A DNA stretch of 64,000 nucleotides from Corynespora cassiicola. Its lineage: Eukaryota > Ascomycota > Dothideomycetes > Pleosporales > Corynesporascaceae. Under the pieces are notes generated by a model that saw only the letters and a program-made list of their open reading frames with translations, had not been told where the DNA came from and did no database searches. Positions within the stretch are counted from its first letter, which is position 1; each line of letters starts with the position of its first letter. A program made the position numbers and the translations under genes. Of this stretch, positions 10,816 through 21,982 are shown one piece after another. The DNA lies in the NCBI GenBank assembly GCA_022059125.1, contig JAEUWY010000004.1, positions 868,001 to 932,000 on the forward strand, in the 5' to 3' direction.

Positions 10816-11936
10816 GGTGAAAAATTGATGTTTGGATGTTGTAAAATGTGGTAAGCCAGCTACTCGAAGAAAACTTTGAATTCGAAGAGAATGTGTAGAA
10901 GTGAAGTTGGTACAGAAAGGAAGGTCGTCCGCTCAACAGATGATCAGTGAGAAAGAAAGTGTCCGCTCAACAGATCAGTGAAGATAAAGAGAGTTGTTCA
11001 GGCTGGAAGGGCGAGCCTGATAGCCTGGCTTCGTCGCGTGTACTTATACTTAGAAGTCGTTCGAAGCACCTCCTCTCATCTCATTCCAAGCTCTTACATC
11101 GTGGATACACTGCAACGGCGACTGCGACGTGAAATCATCTAAGAATATATCTGGTTCATAAGTGTGTATCGATTATTGGTAGAACGAAGGCGCCGTTGCA
11201 GGGAGAGAGCGTCAAGACCTGGCTTCCCGAAGTTTCCCGTTCTTGACGGTGTCAAAAGAGCCCTTGTGGCGTGCGCTATCGATTTGACGTTTGCTTCAGC
11301 TTGAGCGTTAGAATGGGTATTTTGGTGGCCGTGATGGGAACTACCTCGACGTGCGGTCAAGTTCGCGGGGTCGGTGGGGTTCGGCTTCATGTCGCGTATC
11401 GGATCGCGTCTCACGATGTTCGATCTAGATTGAAACCCAGTGGGGTAAACCTGACCCAGAATTTTGCTAATAATAGTGGACATGATGTTTTACTTTTCCT
11501 CAGACGCCCGATGAGGCAATTTTCCTTATAGGACGCCCTGAAACTCCCGAGAGGGGTTGAAAAGAGCGGAAAGATGAGGCTGATGTGTTAGCTGTCACCC
11601 ACACATTGAACCCCATTGAAACTTTCATGGTTGAATCCAGCATGTTCATTTTTCGAGGTTCTATCCCTAAAATGGTTTGAGACGGTGCAAAATGTATGGA
11701 ACAGATCCATCTTTTCCGCAGTTCAACACCCAAAACGCGACGAAGAAAGCAAGTATGTAACAAAGGAGTGTATCGATATGCTCTAAATACAAGAAGAAGA
11801 AAGATTGCCGGTCAAATGAAGTTAGTCAGCACAGCATTTATACTTGTCGATGAGGCTGTGGGTCGCCCGTGAGAGATAAATCGATGGAGTCTGGTTGTCT
11901 CATGCACCACTTTCGCCATAACACTTAATGGTGCAT
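10816..11936. other. Spacer between the two repeat-protein genes
   Basis: This holds the promoter of the downstream minus-strand gene (TATA-like element near 11041-11048). A minus-strand frame at 11139-11483 (114 codons, ATG start) has no recognisable features and overlaps plus-strand frames of similar size, so I do not call it. Confidence 0.45.
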
Positions 11937-12917
11937 TTAGGCACGACGCTTGGTAACAAAACCGCTAGGAGCAGCTCCAGAGGGGCGAGGACCAGAAGGA
12001 GGAGTGCCAGAAGGAGGAGGGCCAGAGGGACGAGCACCTGAAGGACGGGCACCGGTGGGACGGGCGCCAGAGGGAGCAGCAGCATCTTGCTGGCGAGCAA
12101 TACCACTGGGCGCGCCGGACGGGCGGGGACCGGAAGGCATGCCAGTGCCGAAGGGCTGGCCGCCGGGGAAGCCACCGCTGGGGAAAGCACCGCTGGGAGC
12201 AGGGCCAGTGGGAGCAGGGCCGCTAGGGGCGGGGCCGCTGAATTGAGGAACTTCATCATCTTGCCTCTTCGCGAAGCCGCTGGGAACAGGACCACCGAAA
12301 GAAGCACCACTGGGAAGAGCAGGAGGAGCACCAGAGGGCATACCACTGGGCGCGCCGGATGGGCGGGGGCCAGAAGGCATGCCGGTGCCAAAGGGCTGAC
12401 CACCAGGGAAACCGCCGCTGGGGAAAGCACCGCTGGGAGCAGGTCCCGTAGGAGCAAGGCCGCTGAATTGAGGAGCTTCGTCATCCTGCCTCTTCGCGAA
12501 GCCGCTGGGAGCAGGGCCACCGAAAGAGGCACCGCTGGGGAAAGGAGGAGGCGAGCCGGATGGGGGCGGTCCACTGGGGCGAATTCCTGAAGGAGGGAGC
12601 CCAGTAGGAGCTCCACCACTTGGGAATGGGGGCTCTTCGCCGCTAGCATCAGCAGCCTGAGCCTGGAATCCGCCACTGGGTTGAGCAAAGCCAGAAGGCG
12701 GTCCACCACTTGGGAAGGCTCCAGAAGGACGAGGCCCACCACTTGGGAAAGCCCCAGAAGGACGAGGTCCACCCCGACCACTGCCCTTGGCTACACCACT
12801 GGGAAAACTGGGAGGAAGTCCGGTGGGCGCGTCGGTGGGAATAGCTCCATCGAAGCTTTGAGCAGACGCGAGGCCAGCGACGGCCAGCGCGCAGGCAATG
12901 CGGGTGAAGTTAACCAT
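11937..12917 (-). CDS. Secreted Pro/Ser/Gly-rich repeat protein with repeated KR sites (KEP candidate)
   Basis: Intronless, 326 aa from the ATG at 12917; an upstream start-like codon at 12935 would add six residues before the signal peptide. Residues 1-19 are a clear signal peptide (CALAVAGLASA, then QSF). The rest is built of PSG-type repeats. Two FAKRQDDE(A/V)PQFSG motifs carry Kex2-type KR at 142-143 and 218-219, 76 residues apart. A third related motif, IARQQDAAAPSG, has lost the dibasic pair (residues 275-276), and the C-terminus ends KRRA. There are no cysteines after the signal peptide and no transmembrane segment. A TATAAAG element lies about 160 bp upstream (13079-13085, minus strand). 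Kex2 processing into about 75-residue peptides is inferred. No UstYa/DUF3328 gene of the dikaritin type is present in the window, so a cyclic-peptide pathway is not supported. Confidence 0.8.
   Translation of the reverse strand: MVNFTRIACALAVAGLASAQSFDGAIPTDAPTGLPPSFPSGVAKGSGRGGPRPSGAFPSGGPRPSGAFPSGGPPSGFAQPSGGFQAQAADASGEEPPFPSGGAPTGLPPSGIRPSGPPPSGSPPPFPSGASFGGPAPSGFAKRQDDEAPQFSGLAPTGPAPSGAFPSGGFPGGQPFGTGMPSGPRPSGAPSGMPSGAPPALPSGASFGGPVPSGFAKRQDDEVPQFSGPAPSGPAPTGPAPSGAFPSGGFPGGQPFGTGMPSGPRPSGAPSGIARQQDAAAPSGARPTGARPSGARPSGPPPSGTPPSGPRPSGAAPSGFVTKRRA
12102..12545 (-). repeat. Direct duplication of a ~220-bp coding unit
   Basis: Protein residues about 125-200 (12318-12545) and 201-272 (12102-12317) are two copies of one unit: PSGASFGGP.PSGFAKRQDDE, PAPSGAFPSGGFPGGQPFG, MPSGPRPSGAPSG. 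The copies remain close in DNA as well as protein. Confidence 0.85.
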
Positions 12918-15900
12918 GATGAATGATGGGTTCAAAGTGATGGAATGGAAAACGAAGGAAGAGATACGAAAGCGAGTGCAATCAATGCGGTGTCGAAAGA
13001 AGAATGCAAAGAGAGGAAATGTGAAGAGGAGAAATGTTGATGCTGGTGATGATGTTCAACGGCGGCTCTCCATCTTGACTTTATACACGAACGCCATCCC
13101 ATGAGCTCACTGAGCATCATGCTCCCGCCTTCGTCAAAAGTGACGCGGCGACATCGATGCATCGCGCAAGTGGACCGACAGGTCGATGGCTGGGGCTTCG
13201 AGAACACCGTGCTCTCTACCTGAGGCTGGACCAGTGCCGGGGCAAGCATCCAGAATGTCGTCCCCAGCCCGTTCGGGCGGTCGTCGTCATTCGACTGTTG
13301 TTTCATGGCGTAGAGGGCGGGTACACGATTAGAGGCTAGTATTGGCTGCAATAGAGGTTGGTTTCTCCGGCATCGCAGGCGGACCTCAGCGCATAGGGCT
13401 GCTTACGTGTCGCGACAGCCGGTACGCAGCCCGTACCGCGCCCGTACATCGAGTCCAGCCCAACAAACACCGGGGCAAGATCCTCGATATCGATTAGAAT
13501 GTTTCATGCCTGACTCTCTTCGTCCGCCTTTTCTCGAATTTTCGTGCCGATTTTGTGAAACGCATTGCGGGTATTCGTGGCCAGGACCGTGCTTGACGCG
13601 TCGTGTACCATTTGCACCAATGGCTGATGCTTGGGCACAGACCGAGCTGCCCATCAAGCACGTCCAGCCTACGAGTGCGTACGATCCAGAGTGCTTGTCG
13701 TCGCAAGCTTTGGTTAGTCCGCTCTTCTCAGCCTTGCCACAATTGACCCGCATAATGCCGCAAGTGGATGTGTGGCTCAGCCATGGCACAGCCGCTTGGA
13801 CAGGTTGCCAGGCATCTTCACTCAACCATGAACTCATGTTTTTCATCATGTTGAGGCCCCTGAAGCTGACGGGTCGTGATGGAGTTAAAGCTAGGAGCTT
13901 TCGCGGCGCTGGTTACGTATACAGCAATTAGCGCCTGGTGGCTTCCTCAACCCCAGCACAACACAACACTACGATCAAAAACAAGAAAATAGGGGAGCCC
14001 ACCACTAGATTCCGACGTTTCAACGTTGAAATGCTTTGGTAGCAATGTCCGATATTGTGCGGCCGGAAGGTTGTCACTACTGCACGCGGGAAAAGCAATT
14101 TGACTGCAGATGTGCAAGATTGCACATTCACCAGAGGGCCTCCAGGGTATCAACGCCACACGCTCCTTACAGCGGTAAAACGAAGACCCAGAACCTATGG
14201 CAAAGAACTCATAGCTTTCTCGCGGAGTTTTCCGTGATAGCGCCACCCAAAAGGCCCTGGCTGACCGTGGACATCGGGCGATTGATGAAACATCAAGATG
14301 GGGCATGGCTCCATCACCTACCGTTTCCCGTCCAAGACTAGGAAACATCATAGCCAAGAAGCGAGCCATGTTGGGGGCTGCTAATCAGGCCGGCCTTGGG
14401 AGAATGTCGACAGGTAGCCACCTGGGGCTGACACGCGGCCTCTGCGAAACCCACCGAGTTCGGGGTTAGTCAGATATGACAATACACCACGGAAAAATTC
14501 CATATTCAACTCGGAGGAATATAATATTTTGAAAAGCGGAAAGCCCTTCTTTCCGACTTCGCCTTGAGCAGCACCAAGTCAAAGGTTTCGAAGTGACCGT
14601 CCGGTAAAAATTTGGGGACTGAGCATACATTTCTGTACAATGGAGAATTTTGGTCGACACGTAACTCTAGATTTTCGGGGTTTCACGTGCGAAAATTAAG
14701 CTTCCAAGGTTGTTAGATCTTTCTGGGTGTAGAGCGGCTCGCTGGGGCAAGAACGGACCGCATAGACTGCGGACCATACATCAAAGGCATCTGGTCCGGG
14801 TGCCGTCAATCAAGGCACTAATTTCGCTGCGACCGCTAATATGATATCCGGAGCTAGATATTTCATCTCAAAATAAGGACACTCAGTGTTGCAACATCGA
14901 ATCATCTTTACCTCACAACTATCATCTGTTGCCCTGACAAACCGAATCGCGCGCTAGAACTCTCAAGTGTTGAGTTAACATAAGCCTATGAGCCTAAAAA
15001 ATCATATACTGTACTCATGCCAGGATTATAGCTATTGTTTTAAGTGAATCCCTAAACGGCTTGGGCTTAGACAAAAGGGTTTTGGACAACATTGGTTTGG
15101 CCGGGTTTGATGTGTGAGGGTTGTTGCTACCCCTGGAGCAAACTTACATTTACAACATGAATTCTCCCTTCTTCATTGTATTCTCAATACACTGTGCAAT
15201 GGTGAATCATCTAATCGGAAATACGCGTAAGACGAAACAGCTTTGAACTGTAGGCGGCACGTACCCCACATAACACGGACTCGGAACCGGAGATAGCCTC
15301 CAGTTATGGCGACTGGGAAAGACACAAGCTTCTTCATATAGAGATACTTGGGACAGTTGAGGAGAGATGTGGTGGTGCCTGAAATGATAGCATTAAACAG
15401 GTCGATGGAGTTTACTGGAGAACATGGACTGTCTGGATCTGCAGTTGCGGAATTGTGTGGATCTTGCGAGCGAAGTTCTGAGGATGACTTGAGGAAACAT
15501 TTGCAAGCTGATGTTGTTTGCCTGCACAAACAGGTCGAACCGTCATCTTTGTCACCCACAGCGATTCTGCGCAATTAAGTACGTGGTGATATTGTTGTTA
15601 TTCCATATTGGATGAGACGCCTGTGGATCTGGAGTGTCCTAATCAATCAATATATCGGGGCGACGCGGCCTCAAATTATAATACTATGCCTCATGTCTTC
15701 CGAGGCCGCACGAATGTGGAAAAAACATTACAAATGGAAACCAGAGTCGGCCGGGTAGATAATTTGGGACAATTGGGATTGAATTCAAGGCATCTTGGTC
15801 TATAGTCGCAGCAGAGAAGCATCAATTACATAATATACTCCCACACGGATCTTTTTGACTCAATTTCATGGCTAGCACACGTCCAAGTTAATCCTTCAAA

Positions 15901-16257
15901 CTAACGGCCTTCGACAGGTCAATGGATGTCTTTGATAGATTTGAAGGAGAGGAAAACTCTCATTGCATCTCCGAAGCCTTTTTCCTCCAATATGACTATA
16001 ACTCACGTTCTTCAAGGCCTTGATGTCGGAGGCTTCTGGAATACATACGGTACTTGCTCTGACGACGTAGCATGATGTGGTGAAGGCCTCCGGTATTGAC
16101 AGATGGTCCGTGCATACCCTGCCTATTCACCTCGGCTGATGTCGTTGTTGACGACATCAACAATCAGCGGATCCGTCAGCGCGCGAATCCAAAATACATG
16201 TAGTGATCTTCATAGAAAAGATGGCCTTTCCAAAGAACCAGCAGGAAACTCATAGCC
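12918..16257. other. 3.3-kb gene desert
   Basis: The first 250 bp hold the promoter of the minus-strand gene. The rest has overlapping open stretches on both strands (for example 13407-13931 plus, 13947-14369 minus, 15173-15574 minus). None shows a domain, a signal peptide or a splice-consistent model. Base composition is ordinary, so this is not a RIP block. Confidence 0.5.
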
Positions 16258-18036
16258 ATGCCAACACATTCACCTTTCCAAATCAAAATTACGGAAACCG
16301 ACCTCCTCACATACCTATTTCCGCCCTCGGAACCCGTTTCCGATATTCCAATATGGATCGATGCTGATGACACCTCGAATTCATTATCGCCTCGACAAGC
16401 ACTGGAATGGATCAAGAGACTAGGGTTCGGGTTGCAGGACATTGGCTTGAAGAAACAAGATGTAGTGCTCGTGTACACACACAACCACATATTTGTCCCG
16501 GTCGCATATCTCGGAATAGCCAGCAGTGGATTTATATTCAGCGGGTGCAACCCTGCATACGGAGTTGACGGTATTTTCCCGCTTTCCAGCTGTTCCGCTA
16601 CTACCTGACAATACTAACATGGAACTCCAGAAACTGCCTACCAGATCGAAAACACAGAGTGCAAGGCTATTCTCGTCGAACCCACCCTCCTTCCCACCCT
16701 CCTATCTGCCGCCTCTAAGTCCTCCTTCCCTCAGTCCCACATCTTCCTCTTCAGCGACAAGCCCACCCCCCCAACCTCTACCATCCGCGCCTGGACCTCC
16801 CTCCTCCCCTCCACCACCCCCTCCCACCGCCCCCTCACCCCCTTCACCCCCACCGAATCCCGCACCACAATCGCTGCTCTCAACTATTCCTCCGGCACCA
16901 CCGGCCTCCCCAAAGGCGTAAAAATAACCCACGCCAACCTCGTCGCAAACACCACCCAAAGCCTCTTCATGCGCGACCTCGAACAGCCCTACACCCCCAC
17001 CACCCGCCCCCAAGAGCGCTGGCTCTCCTTCCTCCCCCTCTACCACGCCTACGGCCAGCTCTGGACCATCCTCGCCGCCCTCCGCACGCGCTCACCGTGC
17101 TACATGCTGCGCGCCTTCAACTTCCCCGCTTTCCTGCAGGCGATTGAAAGCCATGCCATAACGCACATTCAGACCGCGCCGCCGGTGCTCGTCATGCTAG
17201 CCAAGCGCCCGGAAACGGCGCGCTACGATATCTCGAGCCTGCGCAACGTGCTGTGCGGCGCGGCGCCGCTGGCGCGCGAGCTGCAGAACGACGTCTCTGA
17301 GCGGTTTGGCGTGCGCGTGTGTCAGACGTGGGGGATGACAGAGGTGACGTGCTCTGGGACGCATGTTCCGGGCGGGAGGGAGGAGAGGTCTGGAGCGGTG
17401 GGGTTTGTGGATCCGAATTCGAGCGTTAAGCTTGTTGATGAAGAAGGCCGGGAGGTCGGGGTTGGGGAGAGGGGAGAGGTTTTTGTAAAGGGGCCAAATG
17501 TGTGTGTGGGGTATTGGAGAAATGAGGGAGCGACGAAGGAATTGTTTGATGGGGAGGGGTATTTGAGGACGGGAGATGTGGCGGTGAGGGATGAGGAGGG
17601 GTTGTTTTGGATTGTGGATAGGAAGAAGGAGTTGATCAAGGTCAAAGGGTTTCAGGTTGCGCCCGCGGAGTTGGAAGCTGGGCTGTTGGATCATGAGGGG
17701 GTGGGTGACGCAGCAGTCTGTGGAGTTGTCGTGTAAGTTGTTGCGTTTTCTTCCGTTATCTGCGATGTTCACTGATGAGTTGACAGCGAGCACGAGGAGT
17801 TGCCGAGAGCCTATGTTGTGCTCAAGGATGAACACAAGGGCAAGTACACGGAAAGAGACGTCGAAGAGTGGATGGCTAAACGTGTTGCGCGGCACAAAAA
17901 GCTTTCAGGTGGTGTTATATTCATTGACGAAGTCCCCAAGTCACCGAGCGGGAAGATTCAGCGGAAGGTACTAAGAGAATGGGCAAAGAAGGATGCTGAA
18001 AAGCTACAGAAAAGTCGCAGCGGAGCGAAACTCTAA
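16258..18036 (+). CDS. 4-coumarate-CoA ligase-like acyl-CoA synthetase (AMP-binding), peroxisomal
   Basis: Three exons (16258-16570, 16631-17732, 17787-18036) with GT-AG introns of 60 and 54 nt give 554 aa, the normal family length. The ATP/AMP-binding motif is YSSGTTGLPKGVKITH. It is followed by LPLYHAYG, a TWGMTE motif, LRTGDV, the DRKKELIKVKGFQVAP hinge and the catalytic-lysine loop PKSPSGKIQRK. The enzyme should activate a carboxylic acid (aryl or fatty) to its CoA thioester through an adenylate. The C-terminus is AKL, a type 1 peroxisomal targeting signal. Exon 2 has strongly C-ending codons in its first half and G-rich codons in its second half, an uneven composition. The substrate cannot be read from the sequence. 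Confidence 0.92.
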
Positions 18037-18251
18037 GACCTGCATCGACCGTGACCAGAAAGTCTGGACTGTCAATTTTCGACCCTGGCAGATAGAGCTG
18101 AGAAATGCACTTGCGTTGACCATACTCATTCATCGCCACATCCTCGCGCTGAACAACTTCTCTTTGAAACCGATATTGTACACCTTCTCCAATATGCCAT
18201 ATCCCCATACGCTAGATATAGATGCTAGACTGTCAACCCCTCAATACTGAT

Positions 18252-20282
18252 TCACGCCATCAAAAACTCCCAAAATCCCTGACCCTCGACATAATCGCCC
18301 CAAATTACATTGACCAGCCACATGTCATTCCTTGTCTCGTGCAGCAACTTGCTCGTCGGGCTCTTGGCCGGATAGATTCTCTGCCACTCCTTCCAGATGG
18401 AGTACGCCTCTTCCAACCACGACCTGAAACTGACGGCTTCGATGATGGTTGGCGTGACAATCTCTTTGCCGGTAAAGGTGCCCCAGGTGACAGGGTTGAC
18501 GCCCTCCTCGTTGCTAGCTTCGAAGTCGCCCTTGGCATTGCCGGCAAAGTATGTGACCTGCTCGTGCGCATCCAGCCTAGGTTTCAGCTTCTCCCAATCC
18601 GCGGACGGGAGGAAGAACTCAACAAATGGTTTCTGGAAAACAAACCCGTTTTTGGGTCCCCAACCGAAGATGGGGTCCGATGACTTCAAGCCATTGACGG
18701 CTGGCTGACTGGCAACCGTCCACCAGCCCTTCGAATTCAGCGCCAACAGCTCCTTCGCAATAGTGTTGGTTTCTGGACTCAGGCCCTGCTCACTCCAAGG
18801 CAGCGCCTCGAGTTGGCCTTCGAGGTGGCGTTTGAAGAGGTTCGAAATGTCGGCCTGTTCAACGGGATAACCCCAAAGCTTCAAGGCCTGGGGCGTGCTG
18901 ACGTGGAGCGTGGGCCCGTAACCGTCAATTTCACCGAAAGCGGGTGAGCGCGCATCACCCCAACGTCCGTTGGGAAAGTCATCCCAGGTCGCCTCGCGGC
19001 CTAATGAGCCCTCGCCCTCAGAGATGGCCAGGGTGTTTGCGCGCGTGTTGATGGGCCCCTTGGGAATTCCGGCCTCGGTTTCAGGGGCTTCGTAGGAAAC
19101 GTTGCTAGATCTGGAGGGCTGAGAGATGATGACGCGGTTGCGCGGGCCGGAATTTATCGAAGACAGGCGGCGTCGTTCGCGATTGGACCTTGCTCCGTCC
19201 GGCGGAAGGAGGTTGATGGCAGGTGTGGTCTCGATTGCCTCTTCGTCCGACTCGATCATCGGCCTGGGAATGAGGTGGCAATCTTCCAGGATGTGTGAGA
19301 CGGCCTTCTCCAGGTTAAGAGTATAGAAGTGGAATCCTCTCCGGCCAGCACTCGGCCGGGCCTTGATATGGCCCACTATCTCGGAAAGAATCTTGACACC
19401 TTCTTGCTTTACAAGTTCATCGTCTCCCTTGACCACATCCAAGCGAGCGAGTATGTCCTCTGGTAGGCTTGCGTGGGACAGCTTGGTGGTACGGCGCAGG
19501 ATCTGGTACGACTGGATGGGCATCAAGCCAGGAATAATTGGTATATCTTTGAACACACCGCTCTCGTGCCCCCTCAACATGGCCTCGTAATCATCAAATG
19601 CCTTGACATCGAAGAAGAGCTGCGTCATGATGAAGTCGGCACCGGCTTTTGTCTTCTCAACAAGATAAGGCAGGTCAAAGTTTGGATCCTGGTGATCCGG
19701 ATGACTCTCGTCTGCATGGCCTTCAGGATACCCAGCCACGCCGATGCAAAAGTAGTCACCGTGCTGTTTGCGGATGTACTTGACGAGGTCAACAGCCCAT
19801 GTGAAGTCCTTATTCGAATCCTCCTCAGGCGGCTGGCTCTCGTCTCTGTACTCCTCGCTCCTGGGAGCATCGCCACGCAGGGCGAGGATGTTTCGTATGC
19901 CGAGCGCCTTTGCCTGGTCGAGTGCCTCATCGACGAGCGAGCGGTTCATGTTGGTACATGTTAGGTGCAGGCACGTAGTCAGTCCCAGCTGGCGCTGGCA
20001 TATCTCAGCCAGCTCGAGAGACTTTGTGGCGGTCGATCCACCGGCACCCCAAGTCACCGTGACGAAGAGCGGCCGTAGGGCCTGCGACATGCGCTCGAGA
20101 CGTGTCTGGAGGTTGGCAAAGCCCTGCATCGCGGTCAGCCAAGCGTCCCGTGCATCGCGCGTGGATGCGCATTATCGCGGGGTAAAGCCCACCATGGACG
20201 TCTTTGGCGGAAAGAACTCGAGAGAAAAGTAGTTTGCGCCTTCGGGCAGGGCATTGATCTTATCCGTAACCTTCTCCATCAT
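18252..20282 (-). CDS. Methylenetetrahydrofolate reductase
   Basis: Two exons (20282-20193 and 20123-18252) with a 69-nt intron encode 653 aa. The start is the first of two adjacent ATGs in a strong context (CCGCCACCATG). The N-terminal half is the FAD-binding catalytic barrel, with SLEFFPPKTSM, VTVTWGAGGST, LTCTNM, ALRGDAP, AGYPEGH, DFIMTQLFFD and PGLMPIQSY. A variable linker (about 310-400) leads to the eukaryotic C-terminal regulatory domain (LWGYPVEQADI, GWGPKNGFVFQK, VTWGTF). The enzyme reduces 5,10-methylene-THF to 5-methyl-THF for methionine synthesis. Fungi often carry two paralogues (yeast MET12 and MET13); I cannot say which this is. It runs head to head with the amidohydrolase gene. 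Confidence 0.95.
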
Positions 20283-20798
20283 GGTGGCGGTGGATCCGAG
20301 CCGCGACAGCTGGGAGGGCGGGTTGAGGTGGTGTTCGCAGAGTCATAGCCAGGCCGTGTCGAAATGGTGAAGGTGAAGGCACGCGGCGCAAAGAAAGCAT
20401 GTGGGGCAGCCGATCGCCCACCGGAACTGCTGCGTCGGGCTAGGGTGCGCGCCACAGCGCCACAGCGGCAATCCAGATGGCAGCAAGAGTGGGCGACTGC
20501 TGCAGAGCAATGCTTACACGCATCTCGAATGGTGAGCGCAGGACGTGCCTCGAGCGGACCCTGCCATCGTCGAGCGGATGCTATTCGGCAAGGCAGGCAT
20601 TAGCGAGAGCTGCAATCCCATGGTGGACGGGATGCCACGAACATCAACCATACCGCCGGCCCGTTGGGGTACCGGATGCAGGCCGCGGGCTGCAGAGAAC
20701 CGGCGAATGCGAGCTTTGCCAGTAACCCAGCCTGATGTTAGTACTCGGTCGAGGTATAAGATGCGTGGCTCCGGCCCATCAGCGCCCGTCATCCTCTC
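20283..20798. promoter_or_regulatory. Shared divergent promoter region, MTHFR / amidohydrolase
   Basis: A 516-bp GC-rich spacer lies between two divergent start codons. It must hold both promoters. I see no TATA box and no open frame with support. Confidence 0.5.
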
Positions 20799-21899
20799 AT
20801 GTCGCTGAGATCTCTCCTGCTCCTCGCGCTACATTCCACCGCCATGGCCAATCAACTCCCTCCGAGGATCGACGTACACTCCCATTTCCTCCCTCCAGAC
20901 TACCACACGGCTTTGGTCGAAAATGGGCATGAGAAGGTCGATGGCATGCCGGCGATCCCACCCTGGTCTGTAGAGGCTCATCTTGAGATGATGGAGATTA
21001 ACAATGTCTCCAAGTCCATCCTCAGTATTTCTTCTCCGGGAACGCATATTGTGCCCGGAAAAGATGCCCTCGGAAAGAACTTGACTCGGCACTGTAACTC
21101 GTATGCTGCAGGCCTGAAGAAGAAGTATCCTGATAAGTTTGGTTTCTGGGCTTCGCTGCCACTGCCGGATGTGGAGGCAGCGCTGGAAGAAATAGACAAG
21201 GCTGTCGAGGAGGGGTGCGATGGCTTCGCAATGCTCACAAACTACCACGGCAATTACATGGGGGCATCCGCGCTCGATCCCGTACTCAAAAAGCTGAACG
21301 AGATCGGGGCGACCGTGTTCATCCACCCAACCAAGCCATGTATCAAGCACGGCGCAGAAGTGTCTTCCGCAAACACAACCGACGCTCTTCCGTTTGGCGA
21401 CCAATACCCGATCCCCATGTTTGAATTTCTCTTCGACACGGCACGTTCCTTTATCAATTTGTTCCTGACAGGGACGGTCGAGCGCTGCCCGAACATCACC
21501 TTTATCATCCCACATGTTGGCGGCGCCATGCCGCCAATCTATACCCGGTTCATCAGTTTCGCTGCTGTGGTGCCGGGCGGCAGGGTATTCGATCCCAAAG
21601 ACATCCGCAGGCAACTCGATCATCAGTTCTACTTCGACCTCGCGGGCCTTGCTTTCGACGGAGAGACTGGCGGTGACGGACAACTGAAGGCTTTTGTCAA
21701 GGGTTTCGATATTTCGTACCAGCGATTACTCTATGGAAGTGACTTTCCTTTCACCAAGACACAGTTCGTAAAGCAATTCGCTGACAGAATGAAGGACGGG
21801 CTGGAAGATCTGTTCGATGAATGCGAAAGAGATGCCATCTATGAGAAGAATGCGATTAAGCTTCTGGAAGACGGGGCAGAAAAGAGGGCAAAATTGTAA
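20799..21899 (+). CDS. ACMSD-type amidohydrolase / decarboxylase
   Basis: Intronless, 366 aa from the ATG at 20799. A second ATG at 20844 (GCCATGG) would give a start close to the first metal motif and is perhaps the real one; the first 16 residues otherwise look like a signal peptide. The metal-binding histidines are in DVHSHFLP. Later motifs are VFIHPTKP, the [12 protein letters not shown] block and YGSDFPF with the catalytic aspartate. This is the amidohydrolase-2 family, which includes aminocarboxymuconate-semialdehyde decarboxylase and the 6-methylsalicylate decarboxylases of fungal polyketide pathways. An aromatic-acid decarboxylase is likely but the substrate is unknown. The protein ends RAKL, a possible peroxisomal signal that conflicts with a secretory start. 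No polyketide synthase is nearby. Confidence 0.88.
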   Translation: MSLRSLLLLALHSTAMANQLPPRIDVHSHFLPPDYHTALVENGHEKVDGMPAIPPWSVEAHLEMMEINNVSKSILSISSPGTHIVPGKDALGKNLTRHCNSYAAGLKKKYPDKFGFWASLPLPDVEAALEEIDKAVEEGCDGFAMLTNYHGNYMGASALDPVLKKLNEIGATVFIHPTKPCIKHGAEVSSANTTDALPFGDQYPIPMFEFLFDTARSFINLFLTGTVERCPNITFIIPHVGGAMPPIYTRFISFAAVVPGGRVFDPKDIRRQLDHQFYFDLAGLAFDGETGGDGQLKAFVKGFDISYQRLLYGSDFPFTKTQFVKQFADRMKDGLEDLFDECERDAIYEKNAIKLLEDGAEKRAKL

Positions 21900-21982
21900 A
21901 GACGATGAGTGAGAAACCTTCTGGAGGCAGTCGAGATTGATATAAAAAATAATGTAGCAATCTGATGATACTCTAATGAAAA

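Noticed and set aside
11139..11483. 114-codon minus-strand frame with an ATG
   Set aside because: No signal peptide, domain or codon evidence. It lies in the spacer between the repeat-protein genes.
11937..12917. Dikaritin/ustiloxin-type cyclic peptide precursor
   Set aside because: Core units are too long (about 75 residues) and no UstYa/DUF3328 oxidase or other tailoring gene lies in the window.
13407..13931. 174-codon plus-strand frame
   Set aside because: It begins without an ATG, overlaps minus-strand frames of similar size and has no recognisable feature.
20829..21683. 284-codon minus-strand open frame
   Set aside because: Antisense shadow of the amidohydrolase gene.
16258..21899. 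Secondary-metabolite biosynthetic cluster
   Set aside because: The ligase and decarboxylase are separated by MTHFR and there is no polyketide synthase, NRPS or terpene synthase nearby.
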